DNA from: CAVPFA01 sp963703655
GTDB lineage: Bacteria; Actinomycetota; Acidimicrobiia; Acidimicrobiales; Bog-793
Assembly: GCA_963703655.1 (NCBI GenBank)
Contig: CAVPFA010000004.1
Location: 124,001 to 188,000 of the forward strand
DNA: 64,000 nt
Reading direction: 5' to 3'
Shown: in pieces, positions 17,551 through 25,754 of the stretch
Position numbering within the stretch: position 1 is the stretch's first letter
How the letters are laid out: each line of letters begins with the position of its first letter
Program-made: the position numbers and the translations under genes
The notes under the pieces: generated by a model
Databases searched by the model: none
Told to the model about the DNA's origin: nothing
Seen by the model: the letters and a program-made list of their open reading frames with translations, nothing else

Positions 17551-18569
17551 CTACGACCGTCGTCGGCAAAGGGCCCCGGGACCGGACGCTCTGCGGAGAC
17601 GGCGAAGACGTCCGGGTCACTCGCGTCAGGCTCGAACACGGCAAGCTTCGAGAGCCCGTAGCGCGCGAAGAGGTGGCACCACGTCACGGGGTGAACCGGT
17701 CGGCCCGGCCGGAGGTCGGAAGCAACTGGGTCCGAAGCGGTGACAGCCTGCGGTCGGGCGCTCACGACCACTACGACGCCCCCGGGCGCAAGACGGCGCG
17801 CCGCGAGTTGCGCCAGCGCGCGAGCTGCCCCCGGTCGCAGGCGATCGACCACGCCGGTCAGCAACAACCCGTCGAGCGTGTCGCTCGGAGTCGCTCCGAG
17901 GTACTCGAGAGCCCCCGCGGAGACGATGTTCGTCTCGCCGTCAGCTCGGGACGGCCGGCGCGGGTCGGCGCCTCGCGCGTCGATGCCCCTGGCAACAAGG
18001 GCCCCCACGACCCGCCCGTCACCGCACTCGGCATGTAGCACGAGACGGGAGTCCTCGGGTGCCTCCCCCGCCGCGTCGCCGCTCAGCTGCTCGAGCACCC
18101 AAGCCAAGAGCGGCCCCTCGAGCTTGGGGTGGACGGTCCCGGCGGCCGTCGCTTCACCGGGCCGAGCCGCCGACAAGGCTCGGGACGCGAGCGGTGAGTG
18201 TGCGGCGAGCCGTTCCAGGTGGTCCGCCGTGACGTGCGCCTGGGTCGACGCCGTTTCGCCCGCCCGGGCCGCCCCGAGCACGGCCCGGCGCTCGAGACGG
18301 CGGACCAAGGGGCCGAACCGGTGGCGCGCGACCTTCCTCGCCTGCGCGCGAAGCTGCGTCAGCCCGCCGGTCACGCCGAGGCCGGCGACCGGGTGTCCTG
18401 GACCGTCGCGAGCCTCGTCACCGGTCGCGGGTCCCTGAGCAGCCAGGCACTCGTCTGCGACCTCTTCGAAGCACGAAGTGAGCTCGTCCTCGAGCTCGGG
18501 CGGGACGCGCCCCGCCGCCCGCAGCTGGCTCACCTGCTCCTCGATCTCCGCGACGACCTCGGAGGTCAT
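17547..18569 (-). CDS. SAM-dependent methyltransferase-like protein of the glycan cluster
   Basis: A 340-residue protein. About 150 helical, charged N-terminal residues precede a class I methyltransferase-like core. This includes RLVLHAECGDGRVVGALVARGI (degenerate motif I), DTLDGLLLTGVVDRLRP and LAPGGVVVVVSARP. Motif I has lost the usual GxGxG spacing, so activity is uncertain. The start ATG at 18569 overlaps the ABC ATPase stop, and its own stop overlaps the glycosyltransferase ATG, placing it in the O-polysaccharide export operon. It may methylate the glycan end. Confidence 0.65.
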   Translation of the reverse strand: MTSEVVAEIEEQVSQLRAAGRVPPELEDELTSCFEEVADECLAAQGPATGDEARDGPGHPVAGLGVTGGLTQLRAQARKVARHRFGPLVRRLERRAVLGAARAGETASTQAHVTADHLERLAAHSPLASRALSAARPGEATAAGTVHPKLEGPLLAWVLEQLSGDAAGEAPEDSRLVLHAECGDGRVVGALVARGIDARGADPRRPSRADGETNIVSAGALEYLGATPSDTLDGLLLTGVVDRLRPGAARALAQLAARRLAPGGVVVVVSARPQAVTASDPVASDLRPGRPVHPVTWCHLFARYGLSKLAVFEPDASDPDVFAVSAERPVPGPFADDGRR

Positions 18570-19826
18570 CCCGCAACCGCGGCAGCTGCGCCGGACCGGG
18601 GCAGTGAGGACAGCTCGATTCGAAGTGGCAGCGCGACCGCCCCCGTCGCTTGGCCCGGGTTGACGACCTCGAAGGTGGCCGCCGGCTCGCGCCGGGCGTG
18701 GACGACGCCACCGCCGGCGTCTTGGATGCGGGCGTTCACCGTGTAGGCCCCGTCGAGCAGCGGGAGCTGGTCGAAATCGAACTCCACTCGGAACCGGCCC
18801 GGCTCCAGATCGTGCAGCTGGTGCATCTCGGACATGGCGCTGTCGCAATTGAACACGAGGCTGCCGTTCGAGGCGAAGATCTCGCAGCCGAACGCCACGT
18901 TGGTGAGCGGCTCGTTCACTTGGAACTGGATCTCGAGCCGGAAAGAGTCCCCGGGAAACAGGAAACCGCGACCCGGGGGCCCGGAATGACGGGCGGTCGC
19001 GTCGGTGATCACCACGCGCCGCTCCATGTGCGCGACCGCATCGACGGGCCCGGTCGGGTCGGGCTCGTCCTCCGGCAGCACGACGGGAACCTCACCGGCG
19101 AGCAGGCAGTCGCGAAACGCCCTGATCGCCTCTCCCGGTTGGGCAAAGGTCACGACTTCGCCGGCTTCCATCACCACGACCCGGTCGCAGACCTGGCGCA
19201 TGACATCCGCGGAGTGCGACACGACCACGATCGTCCGCCCCTCGCGCTGGAATTCGTGCACGCGGTCCAGGCACTTTTGCTGGAAGCGCTCGTCCCCGAC
19301 GGCGAGCACCTCGTCGATCAGCAGCACGTCGGGCTCGACGTTGACGGCGACGGCGAAGCCGAGGCGGATGTACATGCCCGATGAGTAGAACCGCACCTGG
19401 TTGTCGATGAACTCCTCGAGCTCCGCGAACGCGACGATCTCGTCGAAACGTCGCTCGATCTCGCGGCGCGGGAAGACCGAGCAGCGACGCGTTCAGGAAT
19501 ATGTTGTCTCTTCCTGAGAGCTCGGGCTGGAAACCGGCGCCGAGCTCCAGCATCGCGGCGAGATGCCCGCGCACGACGATCTGGCCCGACGTCGGCTGAA
19601 GGATGCCGGCGACGCACTTGAGCAGAGTCGACTTGCCCGAGCCGTTCCGCCCGAGGATGCCGACCGTCTCACCGGTGGGAACCTCGAACTCGATGTCCCT
19701 GAGCGCCCAGAAGTCCTCGAACGGCACGCGCCCGGCGTGCAGTATCCGCTCCTTCAGGGAGGTGTACTTCTCCTTGTAGAGGCGGAATCGCTTGGAGACC
19801 GTCTGAACGTCGATCGCCGTCTGCAG
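18566..19826 (-). pseudogene. Wzt-type polysaccharide ABC exporter ATPase, frame broken near 19471
   Basis: The N-terminal half contains Walker A GRNGSGKSTLLK and MLELGAGFQPELSGRDNI. The C-terminal half contains SSGMYIRLGFAVAV (signature), VLLIDEVLAVGD (Walker B), VVSHS and a C-terminal beta-sandwich carbohydrate-binding domain of about 130 residues as in Wzt. The halves join in frame as LPPRREIERRFDEI if one G is added to the GGG at 19470-19472. The conserved N-terminus (AIDVQTVSKRFRLY) has no ATG, GTG or TTG after the permease stop. The CTG at 19826-19824 preceded by GAGGAG is the only candidate start. Next to Wzm. Confidence 0.82.
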
Positions 19827-19832
19827 GGCTGC

Positions 19833-20822
19833 TCAGAGCTCCTCGGCGAAGTTGCCCTCGACCCTGCCGAATACCAGCATCGCAAGCACGAAGAGCACCA
19901 GGGAGACCGCCAGGACAATGCTGAGCGCGATCAGGAACCACCCCTCGCCGTAGCTCGCGAGAGGATTCGTAGCGTCCTTCGGCGCCACCTGTCCGTAGAT
20001 GAACCGCTGGAAGGAGAGCACGATGATCACGAGCGGGTTGGCGAGATAGACCCACAACAGGCCGTGGTGGGCCAGCCTGTGGGCGACGTTGGAGAACGGG
20101 TAGACGATCGGCGGGCTGAAGAACAAGGCCACGAGCGCGACCTCGATCAGGTGCTGGACGTCGCGCAGGTAGACGTTGACCGCCGACAGGAAGACTGCGA
20201 GCGCGGCGGACAGCACGATGTCGCACACGAGCGCGAAGAGGGCGATGGGAAGGTACTTCCAGTCGGGCAGAACCTGGAACCCGACGAGGAAGGCCAACAT
20301 GATGCAGGTCTGGAAGAAGAAGTAGCAGATTGCGGTACCCACCTGAGCCAGGGCGAGGATCTCACGTGGGAACGACACCTTCTTCACGATCCCCGCGTGC
20401 GCCACTAGCACGCCCGCCGAACTGAGCAACGAGCCGTTGAACAGGTTCCACGGCAGGAGCCCTGCGAACAGGTAGATCGCGAAGTACAAGATGTGGTTCG
20501 GCAGGAAGTACTTGAACACCACGTAATAGACGCCGAGCACCAGCGCCGGATTGAGAAACGACCACACGAAGCCGAGGACGCTGTTCTTGTAGCGAACCTT
20601 CAGCTCCTTGCGGATGAGAAAGCCGATCAGCTCGCGCGACTGCCAGATCTCGACGAACCGGTTGCGGAGGCTGACCTTTGCCGAGACGACACGCGACGGG
20701 AGCTGCCGTCCGTCGGCGAGCCGTGCACCGGCTTCGACGCCGGGCTCGGCCTGCTGTCCGCCAGGCTCTCCCGGAGCGAGCGGAGCCTTTGGCGCGACCC
20801 TCATCTCCGGCACGTTAGCCAA
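19833..20822 (-). CDS. Wzm-type polysaccharide ABC exporter permease
   Basis: A 329-residue ABC-2 permease. About 60 polar N-terminal residues lead into RKELKVRYKNSVLGFVWSFLNP, the classic entry of TagG/Wzm/RfbA permeases, and six membrane segments. YLRDVQHLIEVALVALFFSPPIVYP is also diagnostic. The TTG at 20822 is preceded by GGGAGGAG at a 6-nt spacing, which supports this start over the internal ATG at 20804. With the downstream ATPase it would move undecaprenyl-linked glycan across the membrane. Confidence 0.9.
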   Translation of the reverse strand: MANVPEMRVAPKAPLAPGEPGGQQAEPGVEAGARLADGRQLPSRVVSAKVSLRNRFVEIWQSRELIGFLIRKELKVRYKNSVLGFVWSFLNPALVLGVYYVVFKYFLPNHILYFAIYLFAGLLPWNLFNGSLLSSAGVLVAHAGIVKKVSFPREILALAQVGTAICYFFFQTCIMLAFLVGFQVLPDWKYLPIALFALVCDIVLSAALAVFLSAVNVYLRDVQHLIEVALVALFFSPPIVYPFSNVAHRLAHHGLLWVYLANPLVIIVLSFQRFIYGQVAPKDATNPLASYGEGWFLIALSIVLAVSLVLFVLAMLVFGRVEGNFAEEL

Positions 20823-20938
20823 GAAAGGCTCCTCCCGGCTGCCATGCCGGGTCCCGCCACCCGCCGTCGGCGTGCGTCACCACCTGGCTTGGATCCGAGC
20901 CGGTATGCTCCGATCGAGCGCACCAAGGGAGGACCGCC

Positions 20939-21199
20939 GTGGCGTCCAACGGCCGCCGAGGCTGGCGCCAGCTGAAGAGCAACGTGACCGCAAAAATCGA
21001 CGGTCGGGTCGCGCCGCCGCTCGCCGAGCTCGTGGAGCGTGTGTCCCAGCTGCAGAACGAGATCGCAGAGCTGAAGGACATCGTCACCGTGCAGGTCGAC
21101 GTGGGGAACCAGACGACCGAGCTCGTCGGTCGTCTCCTCGCGACCGCTTCGAACCGTCTCGACGCGCTCGAGGACTCGGTTCGCCAGCTCTCGAAGTGA
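20939..21199 (+). CDS. Small coiled-coil protein preceding a glycosyltransferase
   Basis: An 86-residue protein, almost all helical, with a heptad region LAELVERVSQLQNEIAELKDIV near residue 29. The GTG at 20939 has GGGAGGA six nt upstream. A TATGCT box at 20904-20909 could serve as its -10. The stop overlaps the next gene's GTG (GTGA), so the two proteins are co-translated. An oligomerising or scaffolding partner for the glycosyltransferase is inferred only from this coupling. Confidence 0.72.
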   Translation: MASNGRRGWRQLKSNVTAKIDGRVAPPLAELVERVSQLQNEIAELKDIVTVQVDVGNQTTELVGRLLATASNRLDALEDSVRQLSK

Positions 21200-23573
21200 C
21201 CGCCGGCGCGGTCGTCGTCGACCTTCAGGCGCTCCAGAGCCCCGACTATCGCGGCCGCGGAATCGCCCGTTACGCCTACGAGCTCGCGGTCGCGCTCGAG
21301 CGGGGACACCCCGGGCTGGTCGGCCGGTACCTGCTCAATCCCGACCTGCCGCCGCCCGGCGATCTCGGGCCCCTCCTCGGCTCGGGGAAGGTTGAGTACG
21401 CGGGCACTCCCGACGCGGTTCCGCAACAAGCTCGCGTCCTGCACGTGCTCTCGCCCTTCGAGCTCGGGGTCCCCATCGACCGGGTATGGCCGCGATGGGC
21501 CCACGAGCGCGGAGTGCGCGTGTGCGCAACGGTCTACGACCTCATCCCTCTCGAGCACCCTCACCCTTACCTCGACGACGTCCGCCAGCGCGCCAGGTAC
21601 TCGGGCCGGCTCGAGGTCGTGCGCGCCGCCGACGCAGCGCTCGCGATTTCGCCGGCGACGAGCCGGTCGCTCGTTCACAACCTTGGCCTAGGCCCTGAGC
21701 GCGTGCACGTGGTCGGCGCCGGCACGGCACGGCGATTCGCACCCGCCGCGTCGGCGACCGAAGCGCGCCTTGTAGCCCAGACGAACGTGGCCGGCCTGGA
21801 GGCCCCCTTCGTCCTCTACCCGGCCGGAAGCGACGGTCGAAAGAACATCGAGACGCTCATCGTTGCTTTCGCACGTCTGCCCGAGGCGTTGCGCAGCACT
21901 CGCCAGCTCGTCGTGGTCGGGCACCTCCCCGAACTGACGACGAATCACTTCCGCCACGTGGCGGCTGCGCACGACATCACGAGCCGAGTCCTGTTGACCG
22001 GGCACGTCTCCGAGGAGACGATGCTCGGCCTCTATCAGGCGACCGAGCTCTTGTGCTTCCCCTCGCTCGTAGAGGGTTACGGGCTTCCCGTCGCAGAGGC
22101 GATGGCGTGCGGCGCCGTCGCGATCGTGTCCGATGTCGACCCGTTGCGGGACCTGGTCGCACCTGAGGCCCGTTTCGATCCGTCCGATCCGGAGGCGATC
22201 AGCGTTGCGATCGAGCGGGCGCTGTGCGACGAGGCCTTCCGCGAGGCGTCGCGCCGGCACGCCTCGGCTGCGCGCACGACGTGGGCCGAGGTTGCGGACC
22301 GAACCGTCGCGGTCTACGAGTCGCTGCTTGCGCGACCCGGCCGGCCGTGGCAGCGGCGTCGCCGGATCGCGGTCGTCTCGCCGTTCCCCCCATCGCATCT
22401 GGGATCGCTGACTACAGCTTCCGCCTCGTGGAGGAGCTTGCCGCCGCCGGCGATCTCGACATCGACTGCTTCGCCGACGGCCTCGACCGGACACCCGGGC
22501 CGGCCAGCGCTCCGTCGGGACTCGCGATCTACGACGCGCGCTGCTTCGCGAACGTGGAAGCCGCGATCGCAGGTTACGACGCGGTCGTCTACGTCCTCGG
22601 CAACAGCGAATTCCATGCAGGAGCGCTGGCCTCGCTCCGCCGGCGAGGCGGGACCGTCCTGGCCCACGAGGTGAGGCTTAGCGGGCTGTACCGTTTCGCA
22701 GCTGACTCGAGGACGACCGTTCCGGGAGGGGTTGCCGGGACAATCCGGAGGATCTACGGCCCGCTCCTGCCCGAGGGCCTCGCTTCGTCCGGCGAGGTCA
22801 CCGCCACCGAGGCGGAACGCTATGGGCTGCTTTTGGCTCGGGAGGTCATCGGTCTCGCCGACCGTTTCCTCGTCACGTCGAGGGCCGCCGCCCGCCTGGC
22901 GCGGATCGAAGCTGGACCGGGTCTGGCGGCGCGCGTCGGCGTCGTTCCGTTCGCCACCGAGCTCCTTCCGGCCGGCGGAGGCTCGCCAGCGCCGCTTCTC
23001 GACATCCCACCTGGGGCGCGGGTCCTCGCCAGCTTCGGAATCGTCGACCCCATCAAGCAACCACACCAGCTCCTGCGTACCTTCGCCGCGCTGGGGGCGG
23101 GGCACCCCGACCTCGTGCTCGCCCTCGTCGGGCCGGTGAGCGTCGAGCTGGCTCGCGACCTCTCGAGCCTCGGCGAGAGCCTCGGGGTCGCCGGACGGCT
23201 GTTCATCACCGGGCGAGTCGCGCCCGAGCTCTATCTCGCCTGGCTGGCACGGGCCAAGCTCGCGGTACAGCTGCGGGCGTCCTTCTCGGGCGAGGCGTCA
23301 GCGGCAGTCGGGGACTGCCTCGCTCTCGGGGTGCCCATGATCGTGACCGACGTCGGCTGGATGGGCGACCTGCCCGAAGATGCCGTGTTCAAGGTCCCGC
23401 CCGACGCCACTGCCGTCGAGCTCGCGGAGGCTTGCAGCCGGCTCCTCGGCGACAGGGCGGCGCGAGAGGCGCTGAGTAAAGGGGCTCGTGCGTACGCCGA
23501 GGCCCATAGTTTCGAAGCCGCAGCGCGCGCCCTTCTCGAGGTCCTCGAGGCGCCCTTGGCGGCGGCCGGCTGA
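21196..23573 (+). pseudogene. Tandem GT4-GT4 glycosyltransferase fusion, frame broken near 22390
   Basis: Two GT-B glycosyltransferases lie in one long gene (~790 codons). The first runs from VTAGAVVVDLQALQSPDYRGRGIARYAYEL to about residue 390 with CFPSLVEGYGLPVAEAMACG. The second starts at RRIAVVSPFPPIASGIADYS and ends LEVLEAPLAAAG, with SGEASAAVGDCLALGVPMIV. The frame changes exactly inside the six-C run 22386-22391; a seventh C gives PFPPIASGIADY without a gap. A sequencing error is the simplest explanation. Coupled to the upstream coiled-coil gene. Probably adds successive sugars to the exported glycan. Confidence 0.82.
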
Positions 23574-23608
23574 GCGCGGCGAAGCTCGGGCCGGCGAGGC
23601 CGCGGCTC

Positions 23609-24448
23609 TCAGTCTGGCGGGTCCGGCCGGAAAAGAGCCAAGGCGCTCCGGCGTACCTTGCGTGCGGCAGCGGCCGCCGGACCGAGCAGCGGCCGGCGGT
23701 CGGCGGCCGCAAGGGCCGAGCGCGCGAGGCGGGCGAGCCCACGCGGTTGTTCGGGGGAGCCCGACGAAACCGTGCCCGAATCGATCATCGCGATGCCCGG
23801 GGCGGGAAGCCGGTCCCAACCGGCAACGTGCGCCGAAGGCGAGGCTGCGAGCCCTCGCCGCTCACGCGCCGCTCTCACGCGCACGAGCTCGAGGACGTTC
23901 TCCGCCGAGGCCTCGCCTCCCTCGCCCCACCAGCCGTCGTCGCCCTCTTCACCGCGGGATCGAGCGGAGCTCACGACGCAACGGGATTGCTGGCTTCCGA
24001 CCGCAGTGACGAAAGCGACGCGCTGATCCTCTGATCCGACGACGATCCGCTCGGCGTTGCGCCAGACCTGCAGGGCCGCGCGGCCGCTGGGCCCACCGGG
24101 CAGGTCGTTCAGGCGGTCGAGCCGGATGACGACATCGCGCCCGCGCCGTACGACGAGCGAGAACGCCAGGAGAGACAACGCTCTCTCCAGCCGTCCGGCT
24201 CGCGCCCGCACGGGGAGCCCGGGCTCCACCTGCACGACGACGGAGTCGAAGCTCGAGACCATCGACGCGAGCCGGACACATCCCGCGAGACCGGCCGGCG
24301 ACAGGTAGCGGTGCGCCGTCGCGACGGGATCGGGCGCCACGACCTCGACCGTGTTTCCCTCGGCAAGCAGCCGCGCGACCTCGGATCGCAAAGCCGTGGC
24401 GCGGGCGCTCTCGGGCGGGGGGAGCGAACCGGCGACGAGGACCCTCAT
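23609..24448 (-). CDS. Glycosyltransferase N-domain-like protein
   Basis: A 279-residue protein opening MRVLVAGSLPPPESARATALRSEVARLLAEG, like the acceptor domain of GT4 enzymes. It continues with a Rossmann-like stretch DSVVVQVEPGLPVRA and a C-terminal Ala/Arg-rich tail. The nucleotide-sugar-binding second half with its E-x7-E motif is missing, so catalytic activity is doubtful. It may be a truncated or regulatory paralogue. The ATG at 24448 is next to the conserved start. It lies just downstream of a complete GT4 gene on the same strand, 61 bp away. Confidence 0.6.
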   Translation of the reverse strand: MRVLVAGSLPPPESARATALRSEVARLLAEGNTVEVVAPDPVATAHRYLSPAGLAGCVRLASMVSSFDSVVVQVEPGLPVRARAGRLERALSLLAFSLVVRRGRDVVIRLDRLNDLPGGPSGRAALQVWRNAERIVVGSEDQRVAFVTAVGSQQSRCVVSSARSRGEEGDDGWWGEGGEASAENVLELVRVRAARERRGLAASPSAHVAGWDRLPAPGIAMIDSGTVSSGSPEQPRGLARLARSALAAADRRPLLGPAAAAARKVRRSALALFRPDPPD

Positions 24449-24509
24449 CGCCGGCCACGGCCTCGGCGTAGGCCTCGGTCCCAGTGCCGGCCGGGCCGGT
24501 GCATCAAGC

Positions 24510-25724
24510 TCACAAGAACGCCTCGAGAGAGCGTTCCATGGCGTCGAGCACCGACGGCCACGTGTAGTTGGCGAGCACGTACTCGCGTCCTCTCCGGGCA
24601 AGCTCCGCTGCCTGCTTCGGAGCTTCTGCCACAAAGCGCAGGCACTGGCCGAGCTCGAGCTCGTCGGCGTAGAGGAGGCCTCCTCCGGACCGCTCGCAGT
24701 GCCAGGTGACGACGTCGCTCTCCCCGTTGGCTATGACGACGGTTCCGGCCAGCCATGCCTCCATGATCGTGCGCGAGAAACTCTCGTTACCGCTCGGTTG
24801 CAAGAAGGCGTCCGCGGCCGCGAACGCGTCCGGCACCTCGGCGGGAGCAAGGTAGCCGAGATCGACGATCCGGTTCTCGAACCGCTGCGGCACTTGGGCT
24901 CGGCCGACACCGACGGTCACCAGATCGAACGGCAAGCCATGGCGCAGCGCCGCGGTCGCGAATCCGGCCACCAGCTCCTGCCACCCCTTTCCTCCCTCGC
25001 GCCTGCCTGCGTAAAGGACGTAGGGGCGACGAAGATCGTGCCGCTCGCGGAAGCCGGCCGGATCGTAGGTCTCGGGGACCTCGACTGCCGCACCGACCAC
25101 ACAGTGATGAGAGGCAACCGGGGCGAGACGGTGGCCGAGCTGGTGCTCCGGCTCAGAAAGGAACCAGACCGCCGCGGAAGACGCCAGGGCTGCGGCGACG
25201 GTGCGGAGATACGCGTAGGGCTCGTCGTGAAGGCAGGGCATGAGGATCGTGCGTTCCGGCGCGATCCCGGTGCAGTACAGCGTCGACCAGAACAGATAGG
25301 GCGAGAACACGATCGCGTCGTACTCCTCGGCATGGCCCGAGAGGTACAAGTACAGGTCCGGAACGCGAAATCGCCCGTTTATCCAGGCGAGCTCCTCGGC
25401 CTCGTCCAGCCGGCCGCCAGAGAGCAGCCGTTCCTGCATCCAATTCCACCGGCTGTAGTCCCGGGCCTGCACGGTCGGGAAGCGACGGACGGTCACACTG
25501 CCTTGGACCGTGGTTCCGGGCGGGAGCACGTTCGCCCACGTGAAATGGTCCTGAGCGCACGTCGTGAGCAGGTCGACGTCGTAACCGCGCTCGGCGAGGC
25601 CATGCGCCGCCTCACGCACCACGGCCTCCGAACCGCCGACGACGCCCTCCCCGTAACGAGGGGTGACGAAAGCGATCCGGCCCTTCCCGCCCTGGAATAC
25701 CACTATGCGCGTTTGCTTGCTCAC
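24510..25724 (-). CDS. GT4-family glycosyltransferase
   Basis: A 404-residue GT-B enzyme. The acceptor domain starts GRIAFVTPRYGEGVVGGSEAVVREAAHGLAERG. The donor domain contains PYVLYAGRREGGKGWQELV, FLQPSGNESFSRTIMEAWLAG and NGESDV. The chosen GTG at 25724 (VSKQTRIVV) is close to the conserved region and faces the divergent propeller gene across 30 bp. Longer upstream frames would run antisense through that gene. Sugar specificity is unknown. Confidence 0.85.
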   Translation of the reverse strand: MSKQTRIVVFQGGKGRIAFVTPRYGEGVVGGSEAVVREAAHGLAERGYDVDLLTTCAQDHFTWANVLPPGTTVQGSVTVRRFPTVQARDYSRWNWMQERLLSGGRLDEAEELAWINGRFRVPDLYLYLSGHAEEYDAIVFSPYLFWSTLYCTGIAPERTILMPCLHDEPYAYLRTVAAALASSAAVWFLSEPEHQLGHRLAPVASHHCVVGAAVEVPETYDPAGFRERHDLRRPYVLYAGRREGGKGWQELVAGFATAALRHGLPFDLVTVGVGRAQVPQRFENRIVDLGYLAPAEVPDAFAAADAFLQPSGNESFSRTIMEAWLAGTVVIANGESDVVTWHCERSGGGLLYADELELGQCLRFVAEAPKQAAELARRGREYVLANYTWPSVLDAMERSLEAFL

Positions 25725-25742
25725 GGTGAGTGAAAAATCCTC

Positions 25743-25748
25743 TACAAT
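25743..25748 (+). promoter_or_regulatory. -10 box of the propeller gene (leaderless)
   Basis: TACAAT sits at exactly -12 to -7 from the ATG at 25755, so the expected transcription start is the A of the start codon. No good -35 is visible at 17 bp. Confidence 0.6.
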
Positions 25749-25754
25749 CGAGTC

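Noticed and set aside
19441..19500. Programmed ribosomal frameshift in the Wzt ATPase
   Set aside because: There is no slippery heptamer or downstream hairpin, Wzt genes are not known to use one, and two neighbouring glycan genes show the same type of single-base loss.
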